Notes under the pieces: model-generated | Database searches by the model: none | Told to the model about the DNA's origin: nothing | What the model saw: only the letters and a program-made list of their open reading frames with translations | Shown here: positions 26,290 through 35,233 of the stretch, piece after piece | Position numbering within the stretch: position 1 is the stretch's first letter | Layout: every line of letters starts with the position of its first letter | Made by a program: the position numbers and the translations under genes | NCBI GenBank assembly: GCA_934635045.1 | Contig: CAKTZA010000036.1 | Span: 1-35,299 of the forward strand | Origin: an uncultured Kiritimatiellota bacterium | Lineage (GTDB): Bacteria; Verrucomicrobiota; Kiritimatiellia; RFP12; UBA1067 | Length of the DNA stretch: 35,299 bases | Direction: 5' to 3'

Positions 26290-27114
26290 TTACTCCTTCC
26301 AGTCCTGCTCGGTCGCGTAGACGCGAATCCAGTCGATCCACGTGCGGACAGGCAACGCCTTCACGTCAACCGAACCGGCCCATTCGCCACCCAGCTGCAT
26401 ATCGAGGAGGAAATAGAACGGCGTCGTGAACGGCCATTGGTCGGCGTCTCCGCCGTCCGTCTTCTCGTAGCGGAACGTCTCCTCGCCGTTGACGTACCAA
26501 ATGAGCGCGGTCGGCGTGCGCCGGAGACCGTAGACATTGAACGCGCCAGGACAGATCGTCGCCTTGCCGCCCTGCTTCGGCTCGCTGCCGCGCTTCTTGT
26601 GGTACGTCCACCCCGAATGCGCGGTCTGATAGACGAACGGATCGGCGTTCAGACGCTCAACGATGTCGATCTCGCCCGTCCACGGCCAGCCGCGTCCCTG
26701 CGCATCGCGGTCTTTCGGCAGCATCCAGAAAGCCGGCCACGCGCCCGCCGCGTCCTCGAACCGGGCGCGGATCTCTACAAGCCCATACCGCAGCATCGTT
26801 CGCGCGTCCGCCTCTCGGTTCCACACGCCGCCCGTCAGGTAGGGCCGCGGATCGGCGTTCGTGTCCGTGTTCGCCCGACCGACCAAGACCAGACAGCCGT
26901 CGCGCATCTCGACGAGGTCAGGGCGTATCGACATGTGCCGGTTCCAATCCGCCCGGCCCGGCCCGATGCGCGACCACACGTTCGTGTCGAGCGGGCCGTC
27001 GAATTCATCGGCGAAGGACGGCGTCGCGCCGACCGCGCGAAGCTCCATGCCCATGGCCAGCGCGGCCGCGAACAGCGCGGCCGCGAAACCAGCGCCGGGC
27101 TTTCTCTCGTTCAT
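26290..27114 (-). CDS. Secreted GH16-family glycoside hydrolase
   Basis: The 274-residue enzyme has a signal peptide (AAALFAAALAMGMELRAVGA) and the GH16 catalytic signature GEIDIVE: nucleophile E148, D150, acid/base E153. Flanking family elements include YGLVEIRARFEDAAGAWPAFWMLP, the substrate-cleft WTYHKK region and PFYFLLDMQLGGEW. GH16 enzymes are retaining endo-beta-glycanases acting on laminarin, lichenan, agar, carrageenan or related polymers; subfamily and substrate are not clear here. The frame is open further upstream, but I chose 27114 because AAAGGAG lies nine bases before it and the signal peptide then starts correctly. Confidence 0.92.
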   Translation of the reverse strand: MNERKPGAGFAAALFAAALAMGMELRAVGATPSFADEFDGPLDTNVWSRIGPGRADWNRHMSIRPDLVEMRDGCLVLVGRANTDTNADPRPYLTGGVWNREADARTMLRYGLVEIRARFEDAAGAWPAFWMLPKDRDAQGRGWPWTGEIDIVERLNADPFVYQTAHSGWTYHKKRGSEPKQGGKATICPGAFNVYGLRRTPTALIWYVNGEETFRYEKTDGGDADQWPFTTPFYFLLDMQLGGEWAGSVDVKALPVRTWIDWIRVYATEQDWKE

Positions 27115-27143
27115 GCTCCTCATCTCCTTTCCAATCTCATGTT

Positions 27144-30100
27144 TCACTCGAACGCGCCGAGGTTGCGCAGACGCAGCACGTCGGGGTTGCGGGCGAGCGG
27201 CACGAAGGCGGCGCCGCGCACCGTCTGGCGCGGCATGGACACGGCCAGGCCGACGACCTTGACCGGGTAGGCGACGTCCGTGCCCTTCTTCCCCCGCGCG
27301 TCGCAGCGCCAGAAGCCGCCGCGCGCGTCCACCTCGCTTGTCCTGACGCGGCTTCTCGCCGAGAACGGGAACTGGATCGTGCCCCACCCGTCGAAGTTGA
27401 CGCGGCCGTGCGCGCGGCCGTCGCCCTCGTACCAGACGCCCGTCGGCGTGAAGAGCTTGCCCTCGGCGTCCTCGACGTAGAAGAAGACCTCCGCCCAGCT
27501 CGAGTTCCCGTCCACCTCCAGCGAGAGCGTCGCCGGCTCGCCCGCGAGGACGACGGGCCTGTTCAGCTTCAGGTAGGTGAACTCCGACAGGGTCTTCCAG
27601 AGCTCCGGAACGGCCGTCCGGTCGCGCGTCAGCACGAGGCAGCCGTCGCCCGTCGAGACCGAGTAGACGCCGTTCGTGCGGTAGCGGTCTTCCCGCAGGT
27701 AGGTGTATGCATGATCGTTCGGGTCTGCCGCGAGCGTCACCTCGTCCGCCGACGCGAGCGCGTTCGCCAGCTGGAAGTTCCGGGGCTCGACCTGCGGCGG
27801 CGTCGCGCGCGCGACCACCCGCACGCGCGTCGCCGGCCTATCCGTCGTCACGAAGAGCGGGCGCGCCGACAGGTCGAGGGCCGCCGGCCGCTTCGCGTCG
27901 ATCCGCACGGCGCGGCGCGGCTTCAGCGCCGTCTCGCGTCCGAAGGGCCCCGTGCCGAGAAGCTCGACGCGCGCCGTCCCGCGCGGCAGCCAGAGCGCGG
28001 TGACGCACGCGCCGTCCGCGCGGCGGAACTCCAGGGCGTTGAGCGTCTGCGAGCCCGTGTCGAGGAAGCGCGCGAACGTCGCGCCGTCGAGTTCCCGCGT
28101 CATCACGGCCTTGGCCACGGCCCCGCGCGTCGGGTAGAGGTACGGATAGCGCTCAAGCGTCGAGACCGAGCCGTAGTCGGAGTTGTAGTAGGCGTCGTCC
28201 GGCGTGCAGCCCGCGATCGGCGCCAGCGTCGCGCCGGCGGCGAAGGCGAGCAGCGTGTTGCGCACGGCCCATTCGGCGCACTCCGTCGGCGTGATCTCGC
28301 GCGCCAGCTGGCAGACCCACTCGTAGCAGACGTCCGCGCGCTGCGGATACCCGTAGCGGTCGGCGACCAGGTTGAGGTAGGCGAGCGACGCGGGGCCGGC
28401 CGACGGGCTCGGCGTGTCCGGCATCATGAAGCGCGCGACCGTCTCGGAGCCGAGGGAGTCGAACAGCTCCTTCGGGAACTCCTGGCGGAACATGACGTCG
28501 AGGATCTCGTAGGAGGTCGAGCTGTTGCCGAGCTGGATCTTCACGTCCGGGAACTTCTCGCGGATCATCCGGCAGAGCGCGACGCCGATCTCGTAGCGGG
28601 GCCTCGCCTGCGCGAAGTCGGCGTCCTTCCACGCCTTGTCAGGCCCGTTCCAGAGGTAGTTCGGGCGGCCGCCGCAGTAGCTCTCGTGGAAGACGAGCGC
28701 CCGCCGCTCGACCGAGGGGAACCGCTCCAGGTAGCCCCGCAGCCACTGCTCGTATTCCTTCACCATCTCCGGGAGCGTCCGCCTCTTCGACAGCACGGAC
28801 ATCGCGAGGTTGATGTTGAACGGGATCTGCGAGGCCGTCAGCCCGTACTTCCGCATCGACGCCTCGGTGTGCTGCCCGTCGATCGCCGAGATGCGGCGGA
28901 TGCCGAGCTTGCGGAAGATCGGCCCCATGACGTCGATGTCCGCCGTGCCGCCGTGATGCTCCCCGCACCACCAGAAGGCGTAGGGCGACTCGTATCCGGC
29001 GGTGCGCGTGTCCCGTCCGACATCGGCGAAGGTGGCGTGGTGCGTCACGAGCGGACGCAACGGCTCCCCCTTCTCGGCGAGCGACAGGTCGAGCGCATGG
29101 AAGCCCTCGCCGACGGCAAGGTCAAGGGGCACGAGCCGCTCCTCGCCCGCCGCGAGCGTCACCGCCTGCTCATGCGTCCGCTCGACGGCCCCGTCCCAGT
29201 CGCGGATCTCGCCGCGCAGGACGTACGTCCCCGCCCGGACGGCCCGGACCCGCACCGGCGTCGCGCGCGGCTCGTCGTCGCCGAAGACGAGGCCGGGCTG
29301 GCCCTGGAGAAGCTCCATCTCGCACGGGCTTTCCGCCAGCGTCAGCCCGAAGACGAGGGCGGACGACGTCGTCTTCCAGTCCGGCTTCTGCGACTTGTCC
29401 CAGAGGATGCCGGGGCGGCCCAGCGGGCCCAGGACCTCGGCGTGCAGGTAGGGCGCGCCGCCGAAGGGCGCCCGCCCGCGCTTGACGTAGAGGCGGTCCT
29501 GGATGTCGCCGACCGGGAGATCGACCTCGTACTCGAAGAGGTCGAGGCGGCGTCCGCCCGCGGTCGCCGTGCCGACGGCCCGGCGCGGCGCCGTCGCGAG
29601 GTCCAGCCGGCCGACCGCCGCCGCGTTCCCCCAGCCGGCGAAGCTGTTGCGCGAGAGGCGCACGTTCACGACCGGGACCTGGTTCGTGCCGGCCGCCGGA
29701 TCGATCGCCGCGACGACTTTCGCGCGGTTCCAGCAGCGGTTCGGCACCGACCAGACGAAGGAGTCGCGGAGGCCGTCGAAGCCGTCGCGCGCGAGGTAGT
29801 GATCCGTCTCCTGCCCCGGATCGGAATGCTCGGCGTGCGTCGAGATGTCGAGATAGGCCCGTCCGTCCGCCGTGCGCCGCGCGCCCGTGCAGTCCTCGGG
29901 CAGGAGGCTCAGCGTCTGCGGCCCGGCGACGGGCGGCGGCGGCTCGTCCAGCCTCAGGTACTCGCCCTTCGGCGCAAGCTCGGGCACGTAGAGCGCGACG
30001 CGCGAAATCGCGTTGGTGAGCTCGCCCATGTACTTGCCGTCGAACCAGACGGCGCCCGTCGCCGCAAAGCGCATCTTCACGCGGCGGCTGTGCGCGCGCT

Positions 30101-30941
30101 CGTTCGGATGCGCCTCGGCGTAGTCGATGGCCGCCGCGCGCTCGGACGGACGGTAGGCCTTCACGTAGGCGGGCGCGTGCAGGCGGAAGCCGGGAATCCC
30201 CGAAAACGAGAGCCGGCTGTCGCGGCAGTAGCGGCCGTACCACTCCTCCCCGCCCTTGCCCTTGCGCGTGCACCAGAACGACTCGCCCTCCGGGCTCGCG
30301 AACATCCAGAGATCCGTGCCGTTGTCGAAGTCCAGGCGCACGAGCGCGCGCCCGTAGCCCGTCGCGAAGCCGAGCTCCACGTCCTGTCCCTTCGGCTCGA
30401 CGCGCATCAGGCGGCTCCGTCCGCCCGCCGCGACGTCCTTGAGCGCGCGGATCTCGGCGCGGCCGTCCGTCAGCTCGACGGTCATCGCCGTCGTGTCCCA
30501 CGCATATTCGCAGAAGCCGACCTCGTGCCACGTGTCCGTCCAGCGGACGAGGAGCGCCAGCGCATTCGTGCGCGAGACGACGCGGGCCGTGTACCAGACG
30601 TTCGTCGCAAGCGCCTTCGCCTCGCCGACCGACCCCGGCGCGAACGCCTGTCCCTTCCATTCCGCGCGCCCCGTCTCGGCGTTCCAGACGCCCGTGCGGA
30701 AGTTGTGCGGCAGCAGCGTGGCGTTCGCGTCAATCCGCACGCGCGGACGCTGCGCGTCGCAGGTGCGGTGCACGACGATCTGGCCCTTCGGGTCGAGAAA
30801 GCGGAACTCGAACTGGAGCGAGCGCGCCTCGGACGCCTCCCAGACGCGCGTCATCTTCAGCGGCGCCGCATCGGTGCGCAGACCGAACAGGACGGCGCAC
30901 AGCCCCCCTGCGACAAGACCGACAGCACGAACGTTCCGCAT
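27144..30941 (-). CDS. Large secreted clan-A-like putative glycoside hydrolase
   Basis: The 1265-residue exported protein has a signal peptide (AVGLVAGGLCAVLFGLRTDA) and several beta-sandwich regions up to ~residue 640. A probable (beta/alpha)8 barrel covers ~650-920. Two conserved-looking acids sit at expected strand ends: E753 in LVFHESYCGG and E874 in VCYEWVCQ, the spacing and context of a clan GH-A acid/base and nucleophile pair. C-terminal beta domains follow. I cannot match it to a numbered GH family. The ATG at 30941 overlaps the GH20 stop as TGATG with GGAGG six bases upstream; a GTG at 30944 is less well spaced. Its role is presumably cleavage of the same glycan as GH20 and GH16. Confidence 0.7.
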   Translation of the reverse strand: MRNVRAVGLVAGGLCAVLFGLRTDAAPLKMTRVWEASEARSLQFEFRFLDPKGQIVVHRTCDAQRPRVRIDANATLLPHNFRTGVWNAETGRAEWKGQAFAPGSVGEAKALATNVWYTARVVSRTNALALLVRWTDTWHEVGFCEYAWDTTAMTVELTDGRAEIRALKDVAAGGRSRLMRVEPKGQDVELGFATGYGRALVRLDFDNGTDLWMFASPEGESFWCTRKGKGGEEWYGRYCRDSRLSFSGIPGFRLHAPAYVKAYRPSERAAAIDYAEAHPNERAHSRRVKMRFAATGAVWFDGKYMGELTNAISRVALYVPELAPKGEYLRLDEPPPPVAGPQTLSLLPEDCTGARRTADGRAYLDISTHAEHSDPGQETDHYLARDGFDGLRDSFVWSVPNRCWNRAKVVAAIDPAAGTNQVPVVNVRLSRNSFAGWGNAAAVGRLDLATAPRRAVGTATAGGRRLDLFEYEVDLPVGDIQDRLYVKRGRAPFGGAPYLHAEVLGPLGRPGILWDKSQKPDWKTTSSALVFGLTLAESPCEMELLQGQPGLVFGDDEPRATPVRVRAVRAGTYVLRGEIRDWDGAVERTHEQAVTLAAGEERLVPLDLAVGEGFHALDLSLAEKGEPLRPLVTHHATFADVGRDTRTAGYESPYAFWWCGEHHGGTADIDVMGPIFRKLGIRRISAIDGQHTEASMRKYGLTASQIPFNINLAMSVLSKRRTLPEMVKEYEQWLRGYLERFPSVERRALVFHESYCGGRPNYLWNGPDKAWKDADFAQARPRYEIGVALCRMIREKFPDVKIQLGNSSTSYEILDVMFRQEFPKELFDSLGSETVARFMMPDTPSPSAGPASLAYLNLVADRYGYPQRADVCYEWVCQLAREITPTECAEWAVRNTLLAFAAGATLAPIAGCTPDDAYYNSDYGSVSTLERYPYLYPTRGAVAKAVMTRELDGATFARFLDTGSQTLNALEFRRADGACVTALWLPRGTARVELLGTGPFGRETALKPRRAVRIDAKRPAALDLSARPLFVTTDRPATRVRVVARATPPQVEPRNFQLANALASADEVTLAADPNDHAYTYLREDRYRTNGVYSVSTGDGCLVLTRDRTAVPELWKTLSEFTYLKLNRPVVLAGEPATLSLEVDGNSSWAEVFFYVEDAEGKLFTPTGVWYEGDGRAHGRVNFDGWGTIQFPFSARSRVRTSEVDARGGFWRCDARGKKGTDVAYPVKVVGLAVSMPRQTVRGAAFVPLARNPDVLRLRNLGAFE

Positions 30942-32638
30942 CACTGACCTCCTTCGAGTTCCAGGGCCGAGAAGTCCAGTCCGCCGTGCGCCGTCGGGCG
31001 CGCCAGCTGGCGCAAGGCGTCCAGCGCGGCGGCCTTGCCCGCGTCGTCCGCATGAGAAACCGAAATCCCGTCCGCCCAGTGGATGGCGAGGCGGTAGCCC
31101 GCCGCCGGGAGGGACGGATCGACGGCGAAGCGGCCGATCGCCTCGGTGACGACGTTCGTCGGCGCCGTGTAGGTGCCGAGCGTCAGCCGGGCCCTTTTCG
31201 GACGCGGCACGAGGTCAAGGCCGTCTTCCGCGCCGACGGGCGCGGCGTTGACGCCTGCGCGCCGCAGCGTCGCGCGGCAGGCCGCCACCCGCTTCGCGAA
31301 CGCCGCGTAGTCGCGCGTCTTCGGCGCGCGCCAGAAGACCTCGGCGATTGCGCAGGCGCGCGGCCAGAGCTTCCATTCGAGCTCGTCGCGCGTGCACGTC
31401 CATTCCGTCCAGTTGTTGCACTGTCCGCCGAGGACACGCCGACGGTCGGCTTCGGGAAGCCCTGCGAGCGGATCGTAGGCGTAGACCTTCGAGAGCGGCA
31501 CGGGCGGCACGCCGTCCGGGTAGTCGACCGGCTCGTTCCTGAGGCACTGCGCATAGTCGAAGTAGCAGCTCCAGTGGACGCACCGCACGACGGGACGGCC
31601 GAGAGCGGCCGCCCGTTCGCCGCGCCCCTTTCCGCACCAGTCCATCACGACGAGGTTTTCCGGCAGGTCGTCGCCCTCGACCACCTCGTCCCAGGCGACG
31701 GCCTTCCGCCCCTTCGCCGCCAGAATCGTGCAGAACCGCCGCGTCACCCAGCGCTGAAGGCCGTCCGTCGAGGCCAGCCCCTCGCGCGCCGCCAGCGCCT
31801 TGCACTTCTCGCATTTCGCCCAGCCGGACTTGTCGACCTCGTCGCCGCCGATGTGGATGCTGTCGCCGGGAAAGAGATCGGCAACGTAGGTGACGACGTC
31901 TTCGAGAAACCTCATGCCCGCCTCGTTGCCGAGGCAAAAGACGCCGCCCGGCTTCTGCGGATCGCAGGCGAACGACGGGAAGCACGTCTTGAGGATGTGC
32001 GCGGAATGTCCGGGCAGCTCGATCTCGGGCACGACGCGGATGTGCCGCGCCGCCGCGAAGGCGAGGATCTCCCGAACGTCCGCCGCCGAGTAGGCGAACG
32101 GCCCGTAGTCGCCGTCAAAGGTGTCCTTGAGCCAGTTGTAGCCCTTCCTCGCCCGGCGCGTCGCGCCCGCCTGCGTCAGCGCGGGGTAGCCGGGAATCTC
32201 CAGCCGCCACCCCGAATCGTCGATGAGATGCCAGTGGAAGACGTTGAGCTTGAACCGGCTCATCGTCTCCAGCGTGCGCTTCACCGTCTCCTTGCCGAAG
32301 AAGTGCCGCGACTCGTCCAGATGGACGCCGCGCCACGGGAACGCCGGCCAGTCGCGAATCGACAGGGCGGGCAGCGTGCCGTCCGGCGACGCCGCGCGCA
32401 GCTGGCGCAGCGTCTGCTCGGCGTAGAAGCGCCCGGCATCGTCCGCCGCGCGCACGGTCACGTCGCCCGACGGGCCGATGCGCAGGAAATAGCCCTCCGG
32501 CGGCAACGGGCCGTCCGACGTCGCGTCCGGGCCGCCGATCTCCTGCGGCAGCGGCACCAGCGGCAGCGACGGCGGTTCGCCGGCCAGCGCGGCGCCCGCC
32601 ACGGCCGCCGCGAGCGCACCTGCGAAGACGGGCCGCAT
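30941..32638 (-). CDS. Secreted GH20 beta-N-acetylhexosaminidase
   Basis: The 565-residue enzyme has a signal peptide (FAGALAAAVAGAALA), an N-terminal GH20b-type domain (~25-95) and the GH20 barrel from FPWRGVHLDESRHFFG onward. The catalytic motif HIGGDE ends in D266-E267 (Glu acid/base, Asp orienting the substrate acetamido group). Other family marks are NVFHWHLIDDSGWR and PEIELPGHS. It releases terminal GlcNAc or GalNAc from glycans such as host mucin or chitin-derived chains. I start at the ATG at 32638, which overlaps the DUF4838 stop as TGATG and has GGAGG six bases upstream, rather than the GTG at 32641. The size is normal and the active site is intact. Confidence 0.95.
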   Translation of the reverse strand: MRPVFAGALAAAVAGAALAGEPPSLPLVPLPQEIGGPDATSDGPLPPEGYFLRIGPSGDVTVRAADDAGRFYAEQTLRQLRAASPDGTLPALSIRDWPAFPWRGVHLDESRHFFGKETVKRTLETMSRFKLNVFHWHLIDDSGWRLEIPGYPALTQAGATRRARKGYNWLKDTFDGDYGPFAYSAADVREILAFAAARHIRVVPEIELPGHSAHILKTCFPSFACDPQKPGGVFCLGNEAGMRFLEDVVTYVADLFPGDSIHIGGDEVDKSGWAKCEKCKALAAREGLASTDGLQRWVTRRFCTILAAKGRKAVAWDEVVEGDDLPENLVVMDWCGKGRGERAAALGRPVVRCVHWSCYFDYAQCLRNEPVDYPDGVPPVPLSKVYAYDPLAGLPEADRRRVLGGQCNNWTEWTCTRDELEWKLWPRACAIAEVFWRAPKTRDYAAFAKRVAACRATLRRAGVNAAPVGAEDGLDLVPRPKRARLTLGTYTAPTNVVTEAIGRFAVDPSLPAAGYRLAIHWADGISVSHADDAGKAAALDALRQLARPTAHGGLDFSALELEGGQ

Positions 32639-35136
32639 CACAGACCTCCGGCGCGGCGTCCCGCGTTCGCATCGATGACCAGGTCCGCGCCGGCCGCGAC
32701 GTCATGGAAGCCGACGCGCGGCAGTCCCGAGAAGAACGTCCGCATCTCGCCCGGCTTCGCCGGGTCCGGGAAGAGGCCGCCGATGTCGACGAGGAGCTTG
32801 TAGACGGCGCCGTCCTGCGGCACGTGCCCCGCGCCGAAGATCGTCCACGGAACCGTGACCGTGTACGTCGCCGCGCCGTCCGCCGTCGCCACGGCGCTCG
32901 TCCAGGCGGACGACGTGAACGCCGTCGCATCCTTGCAGAAGGCGTCGTAGCGCGAGCCGTCCTCGCCGACGCAGAGGTGGTAGTAGTCGCCCGACCCCGG
33001 CGCCTGGAGGAACAACTCGACGTGGTTGCCCATGTAGGCGCGCTCGTCGTCGCCCGCCGACGGTCGCGCCGCGACGGGCCGGAGGTTCGGGTTCTTCGTC
33101 TCGATGCGGAGGCGCAGCGCGTCCGCCGTGCGGTAGACGCGCAGGGTCGCCGCGTTGTCGACGTCGCCCCGCCAGTGCGGCCTGAAGGGGAACGCGGGCA
33201 TGCGCGCGAACTCCGCGTCCGACGGGTCGCCCGCCTCGACGTTGATCGTGAGCGAACTCGCCAGGGCCCGTTCGCGCAGATCCTTCCAGGCGTCGTAGGC
33301 CCACTTCTTCTCCCACTTCCAGGTGGCGTACTGCTTGCGGGCGAGATTCTGCTCGCGCGTCAGCGCCGCCTCGGGCGTTCCGGCGGGCGCCAGGCGCGCC
33401 CGGATCTTCGCCTCGGCCGCCGCGAAGGCCCGCGCGCCCGTCTGCACGAGCTCCTCAGTGAAGTAGCCCCTGGCCGTGCCGGTCGGGTTGTTGAACGTCC
33501 CCGTCAGGTGCGACTTCTGGCCCTGCCACGCCTGCGCGCACGCCCGGTACCAGGCGTACATCTCCTCGGCGGCGTCGCCGAACCCGACGCGGCAGAAGTC
33601 GCGCACGTGTACGTCGGCCGGCGCCTCGGCGAGGTCCCACAGCGCGCGGGCGACCGCGTAGGCCGAGACGCGGCTCTTGCCGCCGCAGCCGTTCGGCTCC
33701 GTGGCGGCCTCCATGTAGATCGACGGAATGCCGCGCGCGCCGTTCAGCTCCTTCCAGTACCGCACGACGTCCCACGTGATGTCCCAGTTGGGCATGTTCA
33801 TCGACGGCTGGAACACGTCATAGCAGTAGTCGAAGTCGCCGATCGCCAGCCCCGACTGCCGCCATGCCTCGGCGCGATCCATGTCCAGGCGGTTCGTCTG
33901 GCAGTCCCGGTTCGCATACGGGTGCACGTAGCAGCGCTGGTAGGGGCAGTACTGGATCGCGTCCAGGTGCGCGACGACCGACTTGCCGGCCTTGGGGAAG
34001 CAGAGCGAGTGGATGTACGCGAAGGTGTAGGCGTACAGGCCCGGCAGGCGTTCACTGATGCGGCGGGAGAGCCGGGCGTGGTAGTCCCAGTACCACGAGG
34101 ACTCGTCCGGGAACTGCGCACGGTACTTCCGGCAGTCGGGGCATTCGCATTTCGGCCCGCCGTCGGAGTTCGTGAGGCAGAGGTCGGTGATCATGTCCGC
34201 CCCGCCGCCGCGCGCGTACTGGCTGACGACCTCGTCGACGACCCAGTCCGCGAAGCCCGGACTCGACCAGCAGCCCTCCGTCACCCAGCCGCCCGGCGCC
34301 GGACGCCACCGCTTGCCGTCCACCAGCGGGAACCATTCGGGATGGCGCTTGAATTCGGCGACCGGCGGCTGGATCGACTCGCAGCCGATCGTGCCGCGCG
34401 CACGGCCGCCCTGCAGCGGCGAGAAGCGCGCCGGCGACGTGCAGTTGCGCACGGCGAAGTTGTTCAGCGCCGTCTTCTGCGCGTCCGTCAGGCGCGTCTT
34501 CTTGCCCCAGCGCTCCAGGCCGAAGCCCGTGCGCCGCGCGACGACCGGCGCATACCGCCGCGCCGCCGGCGCCTTGAGCGCGGTCATCCATTCGAGGTAC
34601 GTGCCGCTCTCGAAGCCGTCCTCAGGCTCGCCCGTGTGGATGAAGCGCGCCCCGTTTCGGTAGAGGAGGTCGGCGACCGCGAAGTAGGCGCATTCGGGCG
34701 CGTTGCCCGCGAGAATGTAGACGCCGCCGCGCACGCGCTGGACGATCTCGTCCCCGTAGTTCTTCATCTCGCGCCACGGCTTGAGGCCGAGCTCGCCGTT
34801 CAGCGGCTTCAGGAGGTCGGACTCCTGCCAGCCGACGACGACGCCGGACTTCGGCCATGTCGCCGCGACCTTCGGCGCGACGTTCGTCGTGTCCGTCCCG
34901 CCCGCGACCATCCGCTGCGCGCGCAGCAGGAGCTTCGCCGCCTCGATCTCCGGCACGGTCGCATTCGCCGAGACGTAGACCTCGGCGCGCGCCAGGTCGA
35001 TCTCGTCCGCCCGCGTCGCGGCGCCCAGCGGCGCGGTCAGGCTCAAGGCCGACAGAATCGCGCAGATTCCGCGAAGTCGCCTCGCCTTTTCCGGCTTGGC
35101 TGACGACAAGATGACGCATGCATTTCGTGCTTTCAT
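32638..35136 (-). CDS. Secreted DUF4838 protein with C-terminal CBM9-like domain
   Basis: The 832-residue protein has a signal peptide (ICAILSALSLTAPLGAA). An N-terminal alpha/beta domain resembles those preceding glycoside-hydrolase barrels, and the DUF4838 domain includes CLTNSDGGPKCECPDCRKY with a CxCxxC cluster. The C-terminal ~190 residues resemble a CBM9-type domain (LRVYRTADALRLRIETKNPN, GNHVELFLQAPGSGDYYHL). DUF4838 is found in polysaccharide-utilisation loci and is suspected to be a hydrolase; its activity is not established. The start at 35136 gives a proper signal peptide and fits the promoter; a TTG at 35199 would lie upstream of the predicted transcription start. It is the first gene of the operon. 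Confidence 0.88.
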   Translation of the reverse strand: MKARNACVILSSAKPEKARRLRGICAILSALSLTAPLGAATRADEIDLARAEVYVSANATVPEIEAAKLLLRAQRMVAGGTDTTNVAPKVAATWPKSGVVVGWQESDLLKPLNGELGLKPWREMKNYGDEIVQRVRGGVYILAGNAPECAYFAVADLLYRNGARFIHTGEPEDGFESGTYLEWMTALKAPAARRYAPVVARRTGFGLERWGKKTRLTDAQKTALNNFAVRNCTSPARFSPLQGGRARGTIGCESIQPPVAEFKRHPEWFPLVDGKRWRPAPGGWVTEGCWSSPGFADWVVDEVVSQYARGGGADMITDLCLTNSDGGPKCECPDCRKYRAQFPDESSWYWDYHARLSRRISERLPGLYAYTFAYIHSLCFPKAGKSVVAHLDAIQYCPYQRCYVHPYANRDCQTNRLDMDRAEAWRQSGLAIGDFDYCYDVFQPSMNMPNWDITWDVVRYWKELNGARGIPSIYMEAATEPNGCGGKSRVSAYAVARALWDLAEAPADVHVRDFCRVGFGDAAEEMYAWYRACAQAWQGQKSHLTGTFNNPTGTARGYFTEELVQTGARAFAAAEAKIRARLAPAGTPEAALTREQNLARKQYATWKWEKKWAYDAWKDLRERALASSLTINVEAGDPSDAEFARMPAFPFRPHWRGDVDNAATLRVYRTADALRLRIETKNPNLRPVAARPSAGDDERAYMGNHVELFLQAPGSGDYYHLCVGEDGSRYDAFCKDATAFTSSAWTSAVATADGAATYTVTVPWTIFGAGHVPQDGAVYKLLVDIGGLFPDPAKPGEMRTFFSGLPRVGFHDVAAGADLVIDANAGRRAGGL

Positions 35137-35170
35137 GGATTTGGCCTTTCCCGTTTTCTGAACGGAGAAT

Positions 35171-35199
35171 ATGATACCAAATCCCTGCCGTCGAGACAA
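35171..35199 (-). promoter_or_regulatory. Promoter of the glycan-degradation operon
   Basis: On the minus strand TTGTCT (-35) is followed by a 17-base spacer and TATCAT (-10). The predicted transcript starts near 35164, about 28 bases before the DUF4838 start codon. Confidence 0.75.
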
Positions 35200-35200
35200 C

Positions 35201-35214
35201 TATACCAAGGTATA
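35201..35214. promoter_or_regulatory. Inverted repeat next to the -35 box, possible operator
   Basis: TATACC-AA-GGTATA: six-base perfect arms, one base upstream of the -35 hexamer. The position suits an activator or repressor of the operon. The regulator is not in the window. Confidence 0.45.
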
Positions 35215-35233
35215 CTATCCCTTCATGGAGTTT

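Noticed and set aside
27408..30947. Plus-strand open frame of 1179 codons
   Set aside because: Antisense shadow of the clan-A-like hydrolase gene. The product is extremely Arg/Ala/Val-rich with no signal peptide, domain or ribosome binding site. Similar frames at 21373-22848, 22864-24681, 25963-27270, 30986-32803 and 32704-35103 were rejected for the same reason.
32638..35199. Upstream TTG start for the DUF4838 gene at 35199
   Set aside because: It would lie upstream of the predicted transcription start and place 21 non-signal residues before the signal peptide. The ATG at 35136 fits better.
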